64,000 nucleotides of DNA from Bettongia penicillata ogilbyi (Eukaryota > Chordata > Mammalia > Diprotodontia > Potoroidae): assembly GCA_023548195.1 (NCBI GenBank), contig JAJHZJ010000532.1:2553725-2617724 (forward strand), in the 5' to 3' direction. Shown here in pieces: positions 1 through 12,780 of the stretch. The notes below the pieces were generated by a model that saw only the letters and a list, made by a program, of their open reading frames with translations, had not been told where the DNA came from and searched no databases. Every line of letters begins with the position of its first letter. Within the stretch, counting starts at the first letter, position 1. A program made the translations under genes and the position numbers.

Positions 1-95
1 TCTTAACTTACATCCCTTCTGACAAACAACAACATTCCATATACAGGTTCATTATACCTCATCATCTCTAACTGTTGTCTCCATGATCTCCTGGG

Positions 96-335
96 AAGGT
101 AGGTAGGTAGGTGGCACAGTAAATAGCATTTTGGACATGGAAGTCAGGAAGGAAGGCCTGAGTTCAAATTTGGCCTGACAATATCTCTGTGACCCACAGT
201 AAGTCATTTACCTTTTATGTGCTTCAGTTTCCTTACCTTTAAAATGGAGATTATAGCCTCTATCTTCCAGGGTTGTAATACTTATAAGCACTTGCAAGCC
301 TTAAAATGTGGTATAAATGCTAGCTACGTCATTAG
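96..335 (+). repeat. tRNA-derived CORE/MIR-type SINE
   Basis: A ggtggcacagtaaatag head is followed by gagttcaaatttggcctgac, 'gtgaccca..agtcatt', 'cagtttccttacc' and 'aaaatggagattatag', the usual order of marsupial tRNA-headed MIR-core SINEs. Confidence 0.75.
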
Positions 336-345
336 AGGCATTGTG

Positions 346-850
346 CCTTCGTGGATATGGTAGCAACCTTTGTTCTCAAAGAGGATCAGGACATCACTAT
401 GTCAGGACCAAGGTACATTGTGTCCAACTGTAGCTGATGAAACCAATATGAGTTCAGACAGCTCTACCATAGAACAGGCACCAATAATTCATATGAACAG
501 TTAGCATGGAGATGGATCTACTGTAATTCTACTTTGCTTAGAGAGCACAGCACCATCTTTGATGTAGGCGCACCATGCTGGGCGGTCCTGTGCCAGTATC
601 TCCTATGTCTCATGGTTGGTCCAAAGTTCTAAAGAGATAACTTGAGAGTGGCCTTGAATCACTTCTTCTGTCCTCCATCTGAGCACTTGCCTCGTGTGAG
701 TTCTCCATAAAATAGTCCTTTAGGCAAATGTATGTTTGGCCTTCTGACAACATGGCCAGCCAGTTGGAGCTGTGCTCTCAGTTGTGTGGTAGAGTTTGAA
801 TGCTTGGCAGTTCAGCTTGAGAAAGGACCTTAGTGTCTGGCACCTTATTT
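346..850. repeat. RTE-type LINE non-coding remnant
   Basis: The text resembles a repeat common in marsupial genomes (tcgtggatatggtagcaacc, ... gccttctgacaacatggcca, ... ttgaatgcttggcagttcag) that I associate with RTE LINEs. Orientation is not settled, and the class assignment is from memory. Confidence 0.45.
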
Positions 851-1095
851 TAGTGGATAATACACCCAAACCTAGAGTTACTAGACCTAGAGTTAGAAAG
901 TCTAAAATTAAAAGCCCACCTCTGATACTTAGTAGGTTTGTGACCATCTTTAACCTTTCTGAGCCTTGGTTTTCTCATCTGTAAAATAGGGACAGTGATA
1001 ATACTTGTGCAGCGTAACTCATGGGGTTATTTTATTATGAGGCTCAGTTGAGATAATGCATACAAAGAGTTTTGTAAACTTTAAAGTGTTATGTA
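851..1095 (+). repeat. CORE/MIR-type SINE, degraded head
   Basis: The tail half is clear: 'gaccatctttaacctttctgagcc', 'cttggttttctcatctgtaa', 'agttgagataatgcatacaa', 'tttgtaaactttaaagtg'. Confidence 0.65.
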
Positions 1096-2231
1096 ATTCA
1101 TCCATTTGTGTCTGCCTCATTTTTTTAAAAACTTTTAAATGAATGTTAGCAGGTATGGAGTTGCACTCTGCAAAAAGAGTTCAGAAAACTGAATAGTGTA
1201 AAAAAAAATTGAAATCATGAATTGCCGTAGAATAAACCTGTGGATGACTACAGTTGGCATTTTGTATGTATTCTAATTCCTGTTTTACATTCTTCCTGAT
1301 GTGGCATTTTAGAAATTTGAGACATAATTTCTGGGTAATTATTTTATTAATAAAAGGGTCAGTGACAATCTTGAATGACCAAGCCCCCTCCCCACCCTCA
1401 ACCCCCATGGTAGTGGGCTCATAGTTTATATACCCTTGGAAGAGTAGATTTTCCTGAGGGTGGCATTCAGCTCTGATTGGATGACATAGTAATGAGAGAA
1501 AATGAATATTACAATGAGGTGCTGGGGATATAACTGTGATTATATCATTTACTTGGGAATTGCCCAGCTCTGGGCAATCCAGTCAAAGAATTTATCCCTA
1601 CCCAAACCTGTATAGAGCACAGTGGGCTTCCCCGTCTTAGGTTAAATTACTTGTAAAGTTTGGTGGAGTCTGAACAAGATTGAGGAGATTGAATTGATTC
1701 AGAGATTGAATTTCAAAGATTGAAATGAGGACTTCAGAAAACTCTGGATCTCCCCAAATTATTGGTTATTAATAATAATTTCTTTCACTCATGATGAGAA
1801 AGTATAGAAATTTGATGTTGTGGTTTGTTACTCTTACTAACAGGATCAAATTAGGGATATGTGATGGGTAGTGTTGAAGGGATAGAATTAGTGCATTAAG
1901 TACCTGCTGGACCAAATATCAAAATGTAATTGTTTAGATGATAATATTTTTTTAAAAATTATTTGAGCATTGTGGCAGAGTGGTCTGCTCTAGACTTACA
2001 TACTCAGTCATTAATTTGATTTTGGAATCATCTGGAACTATATTTACAATATTACCATTAACTAAAAGGGCTGTTTAATCATTCTGTACCTTCTAGAATT
2101 TATTATAGCATGCTAAAACACAAGTTAAAAGGTTTTTAAGGAATCCCAGGTTGCACCCAAAAGCCATATAGCTGCTGTTTGCATGCATATATACACATAC
2201 ACACATTATGTATCACTGTCATGGCTTGAAG
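1096..2231. other. Intronic DNA, nothing recognised
   Basis: AT-rich sequence with only short frames. I see no repeat family or conserved frame that I can name. Confidence 0.5.
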
Positions 2232-2269
2232 AATGTTGTCGTTGGAAGGGACCTTAGAGTGCTCATCTA

Positions 2270-2500
2270 GTTCGTAAGATCAGAGATCTAGAGCTAGAAG
2301 GGACCTTAGAAACCATTTAATTCGTGCCCCTCATTTTATAGTTGGTGAAGCTAAGACCCAAGGGAAGTTAAATGATTTGCCCACAGTTGCATAGGTTCGC
2401 AGTGTCAAAGTTCAACCACATATATTTTACGGATACAAACTAGAGGTGCAGTGACTTGTCCAGGTTAATAAGTAGCAGCTAGAACTTAAACCCGGATCTT
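2270..2500 (-). repeat. CORE/MIR-type SINE
   Basis: The inverse of the SINE core is seen: cctcattttatagttggtga, then aagttaaatgatttgcccac and a gttgcatag box. Confidence 0.65.
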
Positions 2501-3133
2501 CTCTGGATAACCTGTCTATAGCATTTTGAAGTTCTTTTCCAACATGACTGAGTCAAAGATGTTAGATAATTTTAGTGGTTTTTTCCCTTATATTTTTCTA
2601 TCCCTCACTTTCTGGTTGCTTCCACTTCGATAGCAGTTTGCCCAAGACTGAATTCAAGGCACTGTCTGCCCACAAGTGATTTCTGGAGGGACACAGCTGA
2701 GCCCAGCGGGATCCAGACCCTTTGTTCAGGCCTTGCGGGTCCCACGCATGCTGGTGTCCTGCCTCAGTTCTCAGGCTCTCTTTGCACAGCCCTGCCTCAC
2801 TTCAGTCCATTTTGCTCACAAGTCATGACATCACCTTCTTCATCTTTGGTGCTCCCTGGAAACAAGGACAGCCACCTGTGGCCCAGCACTTTTGCAGCAC
2901 ATAGCATTGCCATGCTCCAGTCCTGGCAGGGCAGACTCTTGGCTTTTGATTTTCCATGGAACAGGGAGAAAGGTTGGGGAGGGCAGAGCGAGCTTTGTTT
3001 AAAGCCAGCGAGTGGATTAGTTTAAGTAGTTCTGCCAGAGCTTGTGCCTAACGGAGCAGAGGGTGCTAAGTGAGGTTGGTAGGGATTAAGCTAATCTGCA
3101 GTTATTTTGTTGACTTGTTACTTTGTCATTAGA

Positions 3134-3295
3134 CCAGTTGTGTCAAATAGTAACAAGCTACATACCACCCTCAAATTTTTTTTTAAAACCCTCAAATTAA
3201 CATTATCTATGTTGTACTAAAACATTTCTAAGTTACATTTTCATTGATTGGGGCAGCACTCTGGGAGTTTTGCAGGATGAGCCATCCAACCACAC
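3134..3295. repeat. hAT-type non-autonomous DNA element
   Basis: Begins agttgtgtcaaa and runs through aaattaacattatctatgtt to ggggcagcactctgggagtt. It resembles a second copy at 60760-60955 that ends ttgacacctctg. Class inferred from the shared termini. Confidence 0.5.
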
Positions 3296-3429
3296 GTTTC
3301 TTATCTCTTAGACCATCAAGACAGCTGAAATAGTTGTATCTTGTGCAGCATTCCTGCTTTGGAGGGGTTTCAGACCCTGTGAGGTTTAATTACTTTTAGT
3401 GCCTAGTCCTCCGTCTTGTTGATCATGCC

Positions 3430-3915
3430 ACTCTGCTTGCTCAGTGAGCTTTCAGTGGCTTCTTTTTACTTCTGGGATCGAATATAAATATAAATAAAAT
3501 TCTGTCTTTAAGACTTCATACCCTTGCCCCTTGCTGCCTTTCTAGACTTCTTACATTTTACTCCCCAACCATGGGCCCTATGAGCTAGCCACAATAGACT
3601 GTATCTTCTGCATTGCCCTTCTCCAAGGCCTGAAATGCTTTGACCCCCTTATCACTACCTCTTAGTTTTCTTGGATTCCTTCAGGACTCAATTCAAATCC
3701 CAGCTTCTCTAAACTTGCTAGCAGCTGATGCCTTCCCCTTTCAAATGACTGTGATCTACTCTGTATACACGGCTAGTGAGTTCCACGTCATCCCTCCCAT
3801 TAGAATATATGCTACTTGAGGGCAGAGATAGTGTTGGGTTTTCGTTGTTTTTCCTTTCTTTGTATCCCCAGTGCTTAATACTGCTTCTAGCACATAGTAA
3901 GCACCTAAAAAATGC
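3430..3915 (+). repeat. L2 LINE 3' region
   Basis: Follows the L2 3' end in order: 'tcagtggcttcttttta', 'actcaattcaaatcccagct', 'gagggcagagatagtg', then 'tgtatccccagtgcttaata' and 'cacatagtaagcacctaa'. Confidence 0.75.
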
Positions 3916-4020
3916 TTATTTACTTACTGCTTTAAAATGTCAGTCTCTTTAAAGCAAACTGCCATTTATGTCCAGTAAAGAGGAAAATAAGTACTTTTAT
4001 ATTTCGAAATCTATGTTTTT

Positions 4021-5150
4021 CAACATTCAACAAGTATTATTAAATCCTCCCTGCCATGCACAGGGTACTTGTTTTTAAGCACTATAGGTGGTATACAGAT
4101 GATACAAGTTTACAGATGATAAAATAGGTATATATATACATATAATTCATCTTTTAAAATAAGTGCATAAAAAGAATGTAGGATTTAGTGAGGTCTGATG
4201 TGAGGAAGATTTTCTTTCTAGAGAAAGTTGAGAAAAAGGTTTCATGGAATATGTGATATTTGTGCTAATTTGGGAGGGATGAATAAATTGTCAACAGTCT
4301 TACATGTCAGAGGAAAACATTGAGCAAAGGTATTAAGTAAGTAAAGCAGAAGACTTTCTTCCAGGGATTTGTATTCCCAATTGGCAGCAGGATAGTGTAC
4401 GTGAATTGAGATGTGGTGGCAAGTAGTATTCAAGATATGAAGTTGCATGGGGCCAGATTTTGTAATCTTTGAATGCCATACTGTGAAGGTTGGTAGACAG
4501 TGGGAGTCAGTGAAAGTTTTTGAGCAGTTAAATAATAATATGCATGATAGACATATTATGAAGATTGACCTGGCGCTGCTTTCTGTGTGGATTGAATTTA
4601 GAAGAGATGTGAAATCAGATGAGAAAAACCAATTAAACTTATTGCAATAGTTTTCAGAGATTACTCTGAGATTATGAACCAGCATGGGTTTAGTGGTAAT
4701 GCCATTGACTGAGGTGGGGTAATAGAGGCAGGATGAATGATTTCACTGGGTGTGGATGAATTACTAATGTTGCTGAGAGGAAGGCTCAGAGATTTAAAGT
4801 TGGAAGAAACCTTTGAGAACAGTGGGATAGATGGGTAGAAATGTTTAGAAGAAGGTTTGAAAAGTGAGCCTGGATCCTCGAGCTGGAAAGCAGGGCCAGA
4901 GATGGAGTTTTGTGGAGCTATCAAGATGATTATTTGACACCTGTGGGTAGGAGCCAGAGGTGGGGAAGGAGGAGAGAAGCCTGAAGACATAGTCTTGGGA
5001 GTGAAGGAGTCGAGTATTAAGATTCAGGAGGGAGATGGGATGATAGGGCATGTTGTTAGTGGCTACAGAAGGATCAGAAAAGATGAGAACTGAGTGAAAT
5101 TTAGTTTGTTTTGGCAAGTAGGGTATTGTTGGTGATCTTTAAGAGGGAGA
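4021..5150 (-). repeat. L2 LINE, longer fragment including RT region
   Basis: Starts with the inverse of the L2 3' end (caacattcaacaagtattat) and runs into the purine-rich inverse of the L2 reverse-transcriptase region. Short open frames on both strands here are by-products of the fossil LINE. Confidence 0.7.
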
Positions 5151-5334
5151 GAGAGAATGAAAGGAGTGCAGTTCAGTTTGCAAGAAGACAGTGAGTGAAC
5201 CTAGACTTCTTAAATTATTTTTACTAATGTTTTCCTAAATAGATAAAATATACTTGTAGTTTGCTCTTTTTACAGAAGCCAGACATTGTGGGAATACACT
5301 GCGCTGTTAAATCTTCTTGAAGTTTCATTACCAG

Positions 5335-5555
5335 CTTTTTGTTGAGTTGTTTCAGTCGTATCCCCCATGTGGAGTTTTTTTGGCAGAGATTCTGGAGTAG
5401 TTTGCCATTTTATTCTTCAGTTTGTTTTACAGATGAGGAAATTGAGGCAAACAGGGTCCAGTGATTTGCCCAGGGTCACATAACTATCTGAGGTCAAATT
5501 TGAACTCAAGTCCTCTCGGCACTGCACTCTATCCAGATTGCCAGCTAACAATTAA
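5335..5555 (-). repeat. CORE/MIR-type SINE, nearly full length
   Basis: Inverse of the marsupial SINE: 'tttcagtcgtatcccccatg', 'ctggagtagtttgccatttt', 'cagatgaggaaattgaggca' and 'ttgcccagggtcacataact'. Confidence 0.8.
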
Positions 5556-6359
5556 AATCACAAGATCTTAGTCTAGAAATGTCAAAGGTAAATATTTATA
5601 TCTCTTCCTATTAATCTTTGATAATATTTTATCACCACTAATGTCAATATTCCGGGTTGCTTAAATTGGGAATGTACAACTGTGCTGGTTCTGTATTTAG
5701 TAACTGTTCTTGAGTGATCTGAGCAATTTAGAAAAATGGTGAGCTAGTTAATGTAGAGAAAGAACTGCATTAGGTTCATCTTTTTTGGAGGTGGAATATA
5801 TTTAATTGTAGTTGTCTTAATAAATTTACCTGTTTTTACATTTAACATATAGATGTTTGTATCAAGTTTGAAATTATTAAATACAGTGACACCATTTTGA
5901 TACTAAAAATTTTGAATTAGTTTGGTATGAATGTGAGTGACAGCTTTGTAAAATAATGAGGTCGTTATGGAAATTTCTTTTCCAAGCTTTTGCTATAGTT
6001 ACTTTGCCTTTCCAGAATCATCCTTTCTGTTCCCTATCCCTGTCTTAGATCAGACACCTCTTTCATGATGTCCCACCGTAAATGTGACCTCTTGTGCATG
6101 GCCCACTTTCAGTCCTTGGCGAATTGGTAACTCTCAGCAAAGTCCTTTTAAGTTTATCATTTACATCACATATACTGTCATATATATTATGACTTTTTAA
6201 AACTCTTACTGTTCTTTTAATGTATATATCCTGTATTTCTGGATTGTTCTGAGAACTTTGAAGGCATGGACTCTTTTACACTTTTTTGAATCCTCATTAG
6301 AGGGAAGGTTGATGATTGCATTCTGAATTACCCTCAGAGCTTGCCTTTTCTAAAGAGAG

Positions 6360-6360
<1 letters not shown>
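5556..6360. other. Intronic DNA, possible weak L2 at 5985-6300
   Basis: Mostly unique AT-rich sequence. The part at 5985-6300 faintly resembles a plus-strand L2 3' region, but not enough to call. Confidence 0.4.

Positions 6361-6361
<1 letters not shown>

Positions 6362-6401
<40 letters not shown>
6362..6401. repeat. (CA)20 microsatellite
   Basis: Uninterrupted CA dinucleotides for 40 bp, followed by ctc/cac-rich sequence. Confidence 0.97.
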
Positions 6402-6406
<5 letters not shown>

Positions 6407-7639
6407 CTCTCACACTCTCGTCCTTTATTAGTGAGTGATCTGAGTCAGAGGAAGTAAAATGAAGTCACATTTAATATTTGTAATTTACAAAGAAAATTCT
6501 TTTATTATTTTACAGTATAAATTTATATTGTTACTGTGCTTACTGAAAATTGCTGTGTTTGCTTAGGTTATCACCTGGCTGAAAGTAACCAGATTGATCA
6601 CTGATTGACACATTCCAATTTTCATTATGTTCTTACCTTTTAAACAATGTTCTTGACTGGGTCTTTTATTGATGTTGCTTGCATGTTGAAGAGTAGCTCT
6701 TGTCAATAACCTTGTATGTGTTGAAGGTGGATTTGCCTTGTTGAGGTTTTTGTGAACTTCTGGGGACCTAGGTTTGATTTAGTTTAAGAGGGCACTCCGG
6801 TTCCAAGCAGCCTTCCACTCAAATTTTTTCTCTCAGGCAGGAGAATAGTTATTTACCATTTGAGCACTTATTGAAACTCCCCACAAAGGGGTGAATGGGG
6901 GAGAAATTCGGAAATGGAATGTTAGAGGAGAGTCAGTTTTCTGTTTATTGCAGAAAAATTGAGGGGGGGTGAAGCTCGACAGTTGAAGTTTGTTTAATCC
7001 ATGAGATTACCCTGTTATTTTACTTGGAGCTGATTTTCCAATATATGAGGAAAAGCAAGGCAAGGAAAAAGTCACAGTTAATTTATCTGATGAAAAATCC
7101 AGCTAGAGAAAGAAGAGATCTTCCAAATTGTATATATGGGGAAATTGATTTTTCATTTATGGTGAAATTCTCATTCCTATTAAGGAAAGTACCTTGTTAC
7201 CTAAGGCCTTTAAAGAGCTGAGTTGATGATTATAGGAAAAATCAGCCTCTGTTGCTGTGTGATACAGTGAAGGAGTCTCAGGAGGTAGACAAGGGGAGAG
7301 GGGAGGGAGATGATGAAAAAAGGACAAAAGAAAATTTATGACACAAAGAAGACATCTAGGAGAGGGCTTAGGGAAATTCTACTTTGTTTCTGTTATGAAT
7401 TTAGAAAGCAGAATTCTTAAGTTTTAAGTGGACATTTGGTTTTTAGAGAAAATAAGTAATTTTACTTCAATCTTTCCTTCTCAGCTCTTTCCTGCGTCTG
7501 TAACTCTTTCACTGTTACTAAAAGTGCTGCAGTGGTATCATTTATGTGAACCTCATTCTTGTGTGCGTGTACCCTCAGGCTGCTCTCAGCAGTCTCAGGT
7601 CAGTTAGTTATATTACTTATTACCTTTAAAATGTCCCAA
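6402..7639. other. Intronic DNA, nothing recognised
   Basis: No repeat family, conserved frame or RNA gene seen. Confidence 0.5.
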
Positions 7640-7775
7640 CAAGAGCTAGCATGGTGCAGTGGCGACAGCGCTGGGTTTGGAGTTGGAAGGCCTTGCTCTG
7701 CTCTGTTCCCTGCGTGGTCTTGGATCCTAGTTTCCTAATAATTAAAATGAGGAGGAGGATTGAATGATTTCCAAA
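7640..7775 (+). repeat. SINE, 5' part, split by a half-L1-like insertion
   Basis: The tRNA-type head (gagctagcatggtgcagtgg) runs to ggaggattgaatgatttcca. The sequence continues at 9685-9715 (tgatttccaaattctaagat) after the insertion, so both parts are one SINE. Confidence 0.7.
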
Positions 7776-9684
7776 ATCCCTTTTATCAAATTTATCATTT
7801 ATTTTTTGATATCCTTTTCTTTTCAAATGTTGAGTTTTGAATTCTCTCCCTCCCTCCCCTTCCCCACCCACTGAGAAGGCAAGCAGAATGGTTGTTCATA
7901 AGCGTTTACATGCATCATCTTCCCATATAGGAATGTAAACAGTTTAAGATTATTGAACCCCTTGATCTTGTGTTTGAATGTCACATTTTCTATTCAGCTC
8001 TGGCCTTTTCATCAGGAATCCATGAAAGTCCTTTATTTCGTTAAATGTCCACCCCACCCCCCAAAGGATTATAATCAGTTTGCTGAGTAGTTTGTTCTTG
8101 GGTGTAATCCTATTTCTTTGCTTTCTGAAGTATCATATTCTAAGATATCCACCTTCTTAACATGGAAGCTGCTAAATACTGTGTCTTCCTGATTGGTTTC
8201 ACAATATATGAAGGGTTTCTTTTTGACTGCTAGCAGTATTTTCTTCTGGACCTGGGCGCTCTGGAATTTGACTGTAATGTTTCTGGGAGTTTTCCTCTTT
8301 CAGGAGGATCTCTTTCAAGAGCTGATCGGTGGATTCTTTTATTTTTTAGTTTACCCTATGAATCTAAGATAGTGGGGCAGTTTTATTTAATAATTTCTTG
8401 AAACATGATGTTGAGCTCATTTTTTGATTATGGCTTTCAGGTAGTCCAATAATTCTCAGATTATCTCCTGAATCTATTTTCCAGGCCAGTTTTTTTCCAG
8501 TGAAGTATCTCACATTGTCTTCTATTTTTTCATTCTTTTGACTTTTCTTGATGTCTCATCAAGTCATTAGCGTCCACTTACCCATTTCTGATTTTTGAGG
8601 AATTATTTTCTTCCATGAGCTTTTGTACCTCTTTTTTCCATTTGTTCAGTTCTGCTTTTTAAGGAGTTCTTTTCCTTAGTACATTTTTGTACTTCCTTTT
8701 CTATTTGACCTATTAAGGTTTTTAAAGAGTCATTTTCTTCAGTGAATGTTTGTGCCTCTTCGACCATTTAAGCCAATTCTGTTTTTAAGGTGCTATTTTC
8801 TTCATTTTTTTTTTGTGCCTCTTTACCAAGCTTAATTCTCTTTTAATAATTTTCTTACATCACTCTCATTTGTTTTCCCAATTTTTCCTCTGCTACTCTT
8901 CTCTCTTTAACTCTTCCAGGAATTCTTGTTAGGGATCAGTCCAATTAGCATTATTCTTTGAGACTTTGCTTGTAGCTGTTTTGATATTGTTGTTTTCTTC
9001 TGAGATTGTATCTTGGTCTTCCCTGCTACCATTGTAGCTTTTCATGGTCAAGTTCTTTTTTTTGTTGTTTGTTTACTGATTTTTTTGGTATGTTACTTGA
9101 CTTTGAACTTCATGTTAAAGTTAAATCATTGTCCCAAGGGTCAGCCTTTTTTTGCTGCTGTTTTCAGAGTAGTTCTGCCGGTTTTTGGTGCTTCCAAAGT
9201 GGAGTGATCCAAGGTGGAGAGATGCGGCTACTGCTCTCTTGGTCAGGCCCCTGCTACTCTGCAGCAGCAAGTGCAGGCCCTCCTCTCTAATTTGGAACTG
9301 TGACAAGGTCCCCTGCTTTTCCCTTGTGACTACCCTCAAGCATTCTTCTCTGCCCTGGAACTGCAACCCCGAACTCCTTACGGTCAATAGAATTTCCATT
9401 CAGCACCTGCTGCACCCAGTGCCAGCAAAGGGTCCTCTTTAATCACTTTCTTGACCAGTTGTCTGACCCCTTTACTGTCTCTAGGCTGGGAGGTCTTAAA
9501 GTTGCTGTTGCTTGCTGCTGTCCCGGTGTCACAGACTTTTGACTACACCTTAAGTTGTATTAGGCTGGAAAAATGTCTCTCTGGCCTTTTGTTTTGATTT
9601 GAGGAGTTAAAGTTGTTTGGAAAGGGTGTGTTGGGAGAGTTTGGCTGAGTTGCTGCCTCTAATCTGCCATCTTGGCCCTGCCCC
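7776..9684 (-). mobile_element. Half-L1-like element, copy A (oldest)
   Basis: Reading the minus strand, it starts at 9684 with the L1-type head (cagggccaagatggcagatt), has a 5'UTR and an ORF1-derived region (about 9040-7985), and ends in a short L1-type 3' end at 7860-7776. There is no ORF2. An 11-bp duplication tgatttccaaa flanks it (7765-7775 and 9685-9695) inside a SINE. ORF1 is broken by many stops. Unlike the other three copies, it ends directly after the ttccaa/ctccctccctcccc module. Confidence 0.75.
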
Positions 9685-9719
9685 TGATTTCCAAATTCTA
9701 AGATCCTAAGTGGCTGCCT

Positions 9720-10150
9720 AGCCTCTGCTCTGAGAACTACACAATTCTAGAGCCTAGAACCTGCTGAGGTAGCTCATTCTACTTTTGGGTAGCTCTAATT
9801 GTTATTAAGTTTCTCTTTATACATATATCCCAAATCTCTCTGTAGCTTTTACTCTTTGTTTTACTTCTTTGTTTTTGGGTCAAGTAAAATGAATCTGATT
9901 CCCTCATGACAGTGTTTCAAATTTTTGAAGACGGGTAACATTGGGTACTGTTAAGTCTTCCCATTTGGGCTGAACATCCACTTTTTCTTTAACTGATTTT
10001 CATGGGGACATGGTCTCTAGCCCCTTCTCGTCCTATTCTAGTCTCCTCTGGGCTCCAATTCATTTTGCTTCCTTTATGTAAATACTAACCCCTCTCACCC
10101 TCACCTCCAGTTGTTCTTCCTCAACTTTAATTCAGGACCCTCCTGTGTCC
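9720..10150 (+). repeat. CR1/L3-like LINE fragment
   Basis: Contains 'gtagctctaattgttattaa', 'tcaaatttttgaagacgggt' and 'ttctagtctcctctgggctc' in that order. The same series recurs at 44797-45095, and part of it at 36195-36400. Family name by recollection. Confidence 0.5.
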
Positions 10151-11189
10151 ACCAGTTTAATCCTATTTCCTTCCTTGTTTATTTTCACTTTTAATATAAC
10201 CCTCTCAATAGCCATAAATCCTTTGTTATCAGTGCATTCATAGAATCTTAAGAATTGGAAGGAATCTAATAGTTACTGAAGCTTAAAGTCTTCCAGTTAT
10301 TATTCATAGGCCAGTTTATTCCTTGACCCTTGTTTTCCATTGGATTATCCCTCTCAGTGACACAGCCTTCTGTTGGCTATATTCTTCCCTTATTTACTGA
10401 ATAGAGTCAATTGTTTCACTGTTGATCTTCACTAGCAGAATACAAAATATTGTGTTGGCTGAAAGAGACTAACCGATTGGAAACTGTAATTGTGTTTAAG
10501 ATAGTGTAATGTGGAAAAGCATGAAACTTAATAGCAAGGAAGACGGATGAATAAATTAACAGTGTTAACTGAGATGCTGTGAGCCTTGGTGTGCAAGGGT
10601 ATTAAGTTCAGTTTCTGCATAATAGCCCTGTAAAATGCCTTTCAGCTAGGAATGTGCTATGTGGGGGGATGTATTGGCTGAATATGTTAAGGTATTGTTT
10701 GTAAATTTGTATACATCAGTGCTTTAAGTTTGTTGCACAATTTATTAATTCCTCATCATTTTTTTGTATAAGGTGGTAAATATATAATGACCTACTTTAA
10801 AAATACATAAAATTTGATGTGTAAAATTTGGAAACCCCTAGTTTCCAAATACTTTGCTGTAAAAATTTTCATTTAATGACTTAAAAGAGGAATTGAAGCA
10901 AAGTGTTTGAGAACTGATTTGTGTTGTCCTATAAGTACATCGTGCATTAACTCTGCAGTGACCCAGGTAAAATCTGACTATTATTATGCCTGCTGCCATT
11001 TATTTCTCTTCAGACTTTAGTATGTTTATCATCATTATTATTCTGGAAGCCTTTGAGCAAATATCAGAAAATGGAGTAGGTAGAATTTAGGATTATATGA
11101 TGGATCATAGGATATAGAGCTGAAAGAAACTGTAGGTCTATTTCAGCTCATGATTTCATTTTGCAGACAACGAGAGCTGGTTCACTATT
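10151..11189. other. Intronic DNA, nothing recognised
   Basis: Unique-looking AT-rich sequence without a nameable feature. Confidence 0.5.
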
Positions 11190-11425
11190 TAGCTGCTAAC
11201 GATATTTAGATGGTGCTTTACAGTTTGATCTCATTCAGCCTTGGCAGGAGGGGTGTGAGGACTGGCATCATTAGTTTCTCTTTTGCTCAGTTTCTTCCTC
11301 TGTAAAGTGAGGCTTGATAACGTAATTGAAAACTACACAGCAAGTACGTAATGAGTCTGAGACTTGAACCCAAGTCTTTTGACTCCAGGTCTGTTATTCT
11401 TTCCACTAAACCAGTCTGCCTCCCT
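11190..11425 (-). repeat. CORE/MIR-type SINE, degraded
   Basis: Inverse SINE landmarks: 'gatggtgctttacagtttga', 'tcagtttcttcctctgtaaa', 'tgagacttgaacccaagtct', 'ctttccactaaaccagtctg'. Confidence 0.55.
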
Positions 11426-12780
11426 AAACAGAAAAGAATTATTTCCAAAATGCTTGTGGTTTACATCCAGAGATAGCTTACTAATCATTGGAACAGCTCC
11501 ATCATTAATTTTTTATGGTTTTGTATTGAGGCAGCATTCCAACTTCGTTTGCATGTCCCAGGACTATATTGTAAACTTAATAAACTTAAAACATTTTAAA
11601 TAGAAAATATGCTATAGAACCCCTGAACCCACTATTTAATACATTTTAAGATAATCAAAGGATAACAATCTTAAACTTCTTTGGAAGCTTAGAAGAAAAG
11701 TAAGAAAATAAAAAATCTCAATCTGATAAAGTTAATATACATTTTTTCAATTTATTAACCTGTCTTTTTGTGGTCCCATCCTTTGGAAATGCTTTTTAAC
11801 TTCAGTTATGTCATCTCCGTCATCTGTCATAACTTCAAAGACACTAGCATAACTTCCCCAGTGAGTAAGACATGCCTGAGCCATGTCACCATTCCTCCCA
11901 GTCAGAAACGGTCGTTCAGATCTAAGTAGAGGCACACTCATTTTCTGAACTTGGACTGTCAGCACTTGTCGGTTCCATATAGCTTATTCTTCAGCCTAGA
12001 CTCAATTGATTTGAAATGGATGGTCCAGGAGACTCAAGCAGCTGAAGAGCTTCTTTGCTTCGGATCCCCAGACAATACCCTTTGGGGAGAAGGAACGTAT
12101 TGGGAAAGTTGTAAATAGGGGAGAAGGGGACGTGATGCTTAAATGCATCAGCTTCGGTTTAACGGCATTTGAATCACTTTATGCCCATACAATACCAGTG
12201 ATACTTTGTGGCAGCCTGAAAAATAGAATTGTGAACCCAAAATTTTGATTTAGAAGTTAATGTGATTTGTTTTTGTGTAATAACTCTAGTTAAAGGAGTA
12301 GAGTATGAGAAGAAAAATGATCCTAGAGGAAAGAACTTTGACTGTTTTATGTTTATGACAATAATTATGTAACATGATTCTACCTATCATAGACTTTTCA
12401 GTTCAGTAAGAAATTTTTTATTGGATACCTGTACCAAGGCTCTGTGGTAAATCCTGGGTCAGTGGCCCTAGAATCACGTCACAAACTTTCAGAAATTATT
12501 TTCGTGCTTCCTTGTAATCAGATACTGCCAACTAACAATATTTTACTCATGCGCAATTTAAAACACAAGGATAATTACCTGTATATTTTATAAGTCATGC
12601 ATAATATTTTTATACAACTGTGAAAAGATAAAAATTAGTATTAACTCTGGTTTCTGCTGTGTTGATTTTACAATGTCATAGATTTATGCTGTATTGATTT
12701 TTAATAATTGATTTAGTATTTACCTGAACTCATCTTGCTCAGAAATGCAGTTTTTCCTAGTCCAGATTAGTTTAAAGGTG
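11426..12780. other. Intronic DNA with an unplaced antisense open stretch
   Basis: Mostly unique. A 72-codon minus-strand frame at 11747-11965 has balanced composition but resembles no family I know, and no splice or start context supports it. Confidence 0.4.

Noticed and set aside
4242..5117. Minus-strand frames of 147, 109 and 90 codons
   Set aside because: Fragments of the fossil L2 reverse transcriptase region with stops and frame changes, not a live gene.
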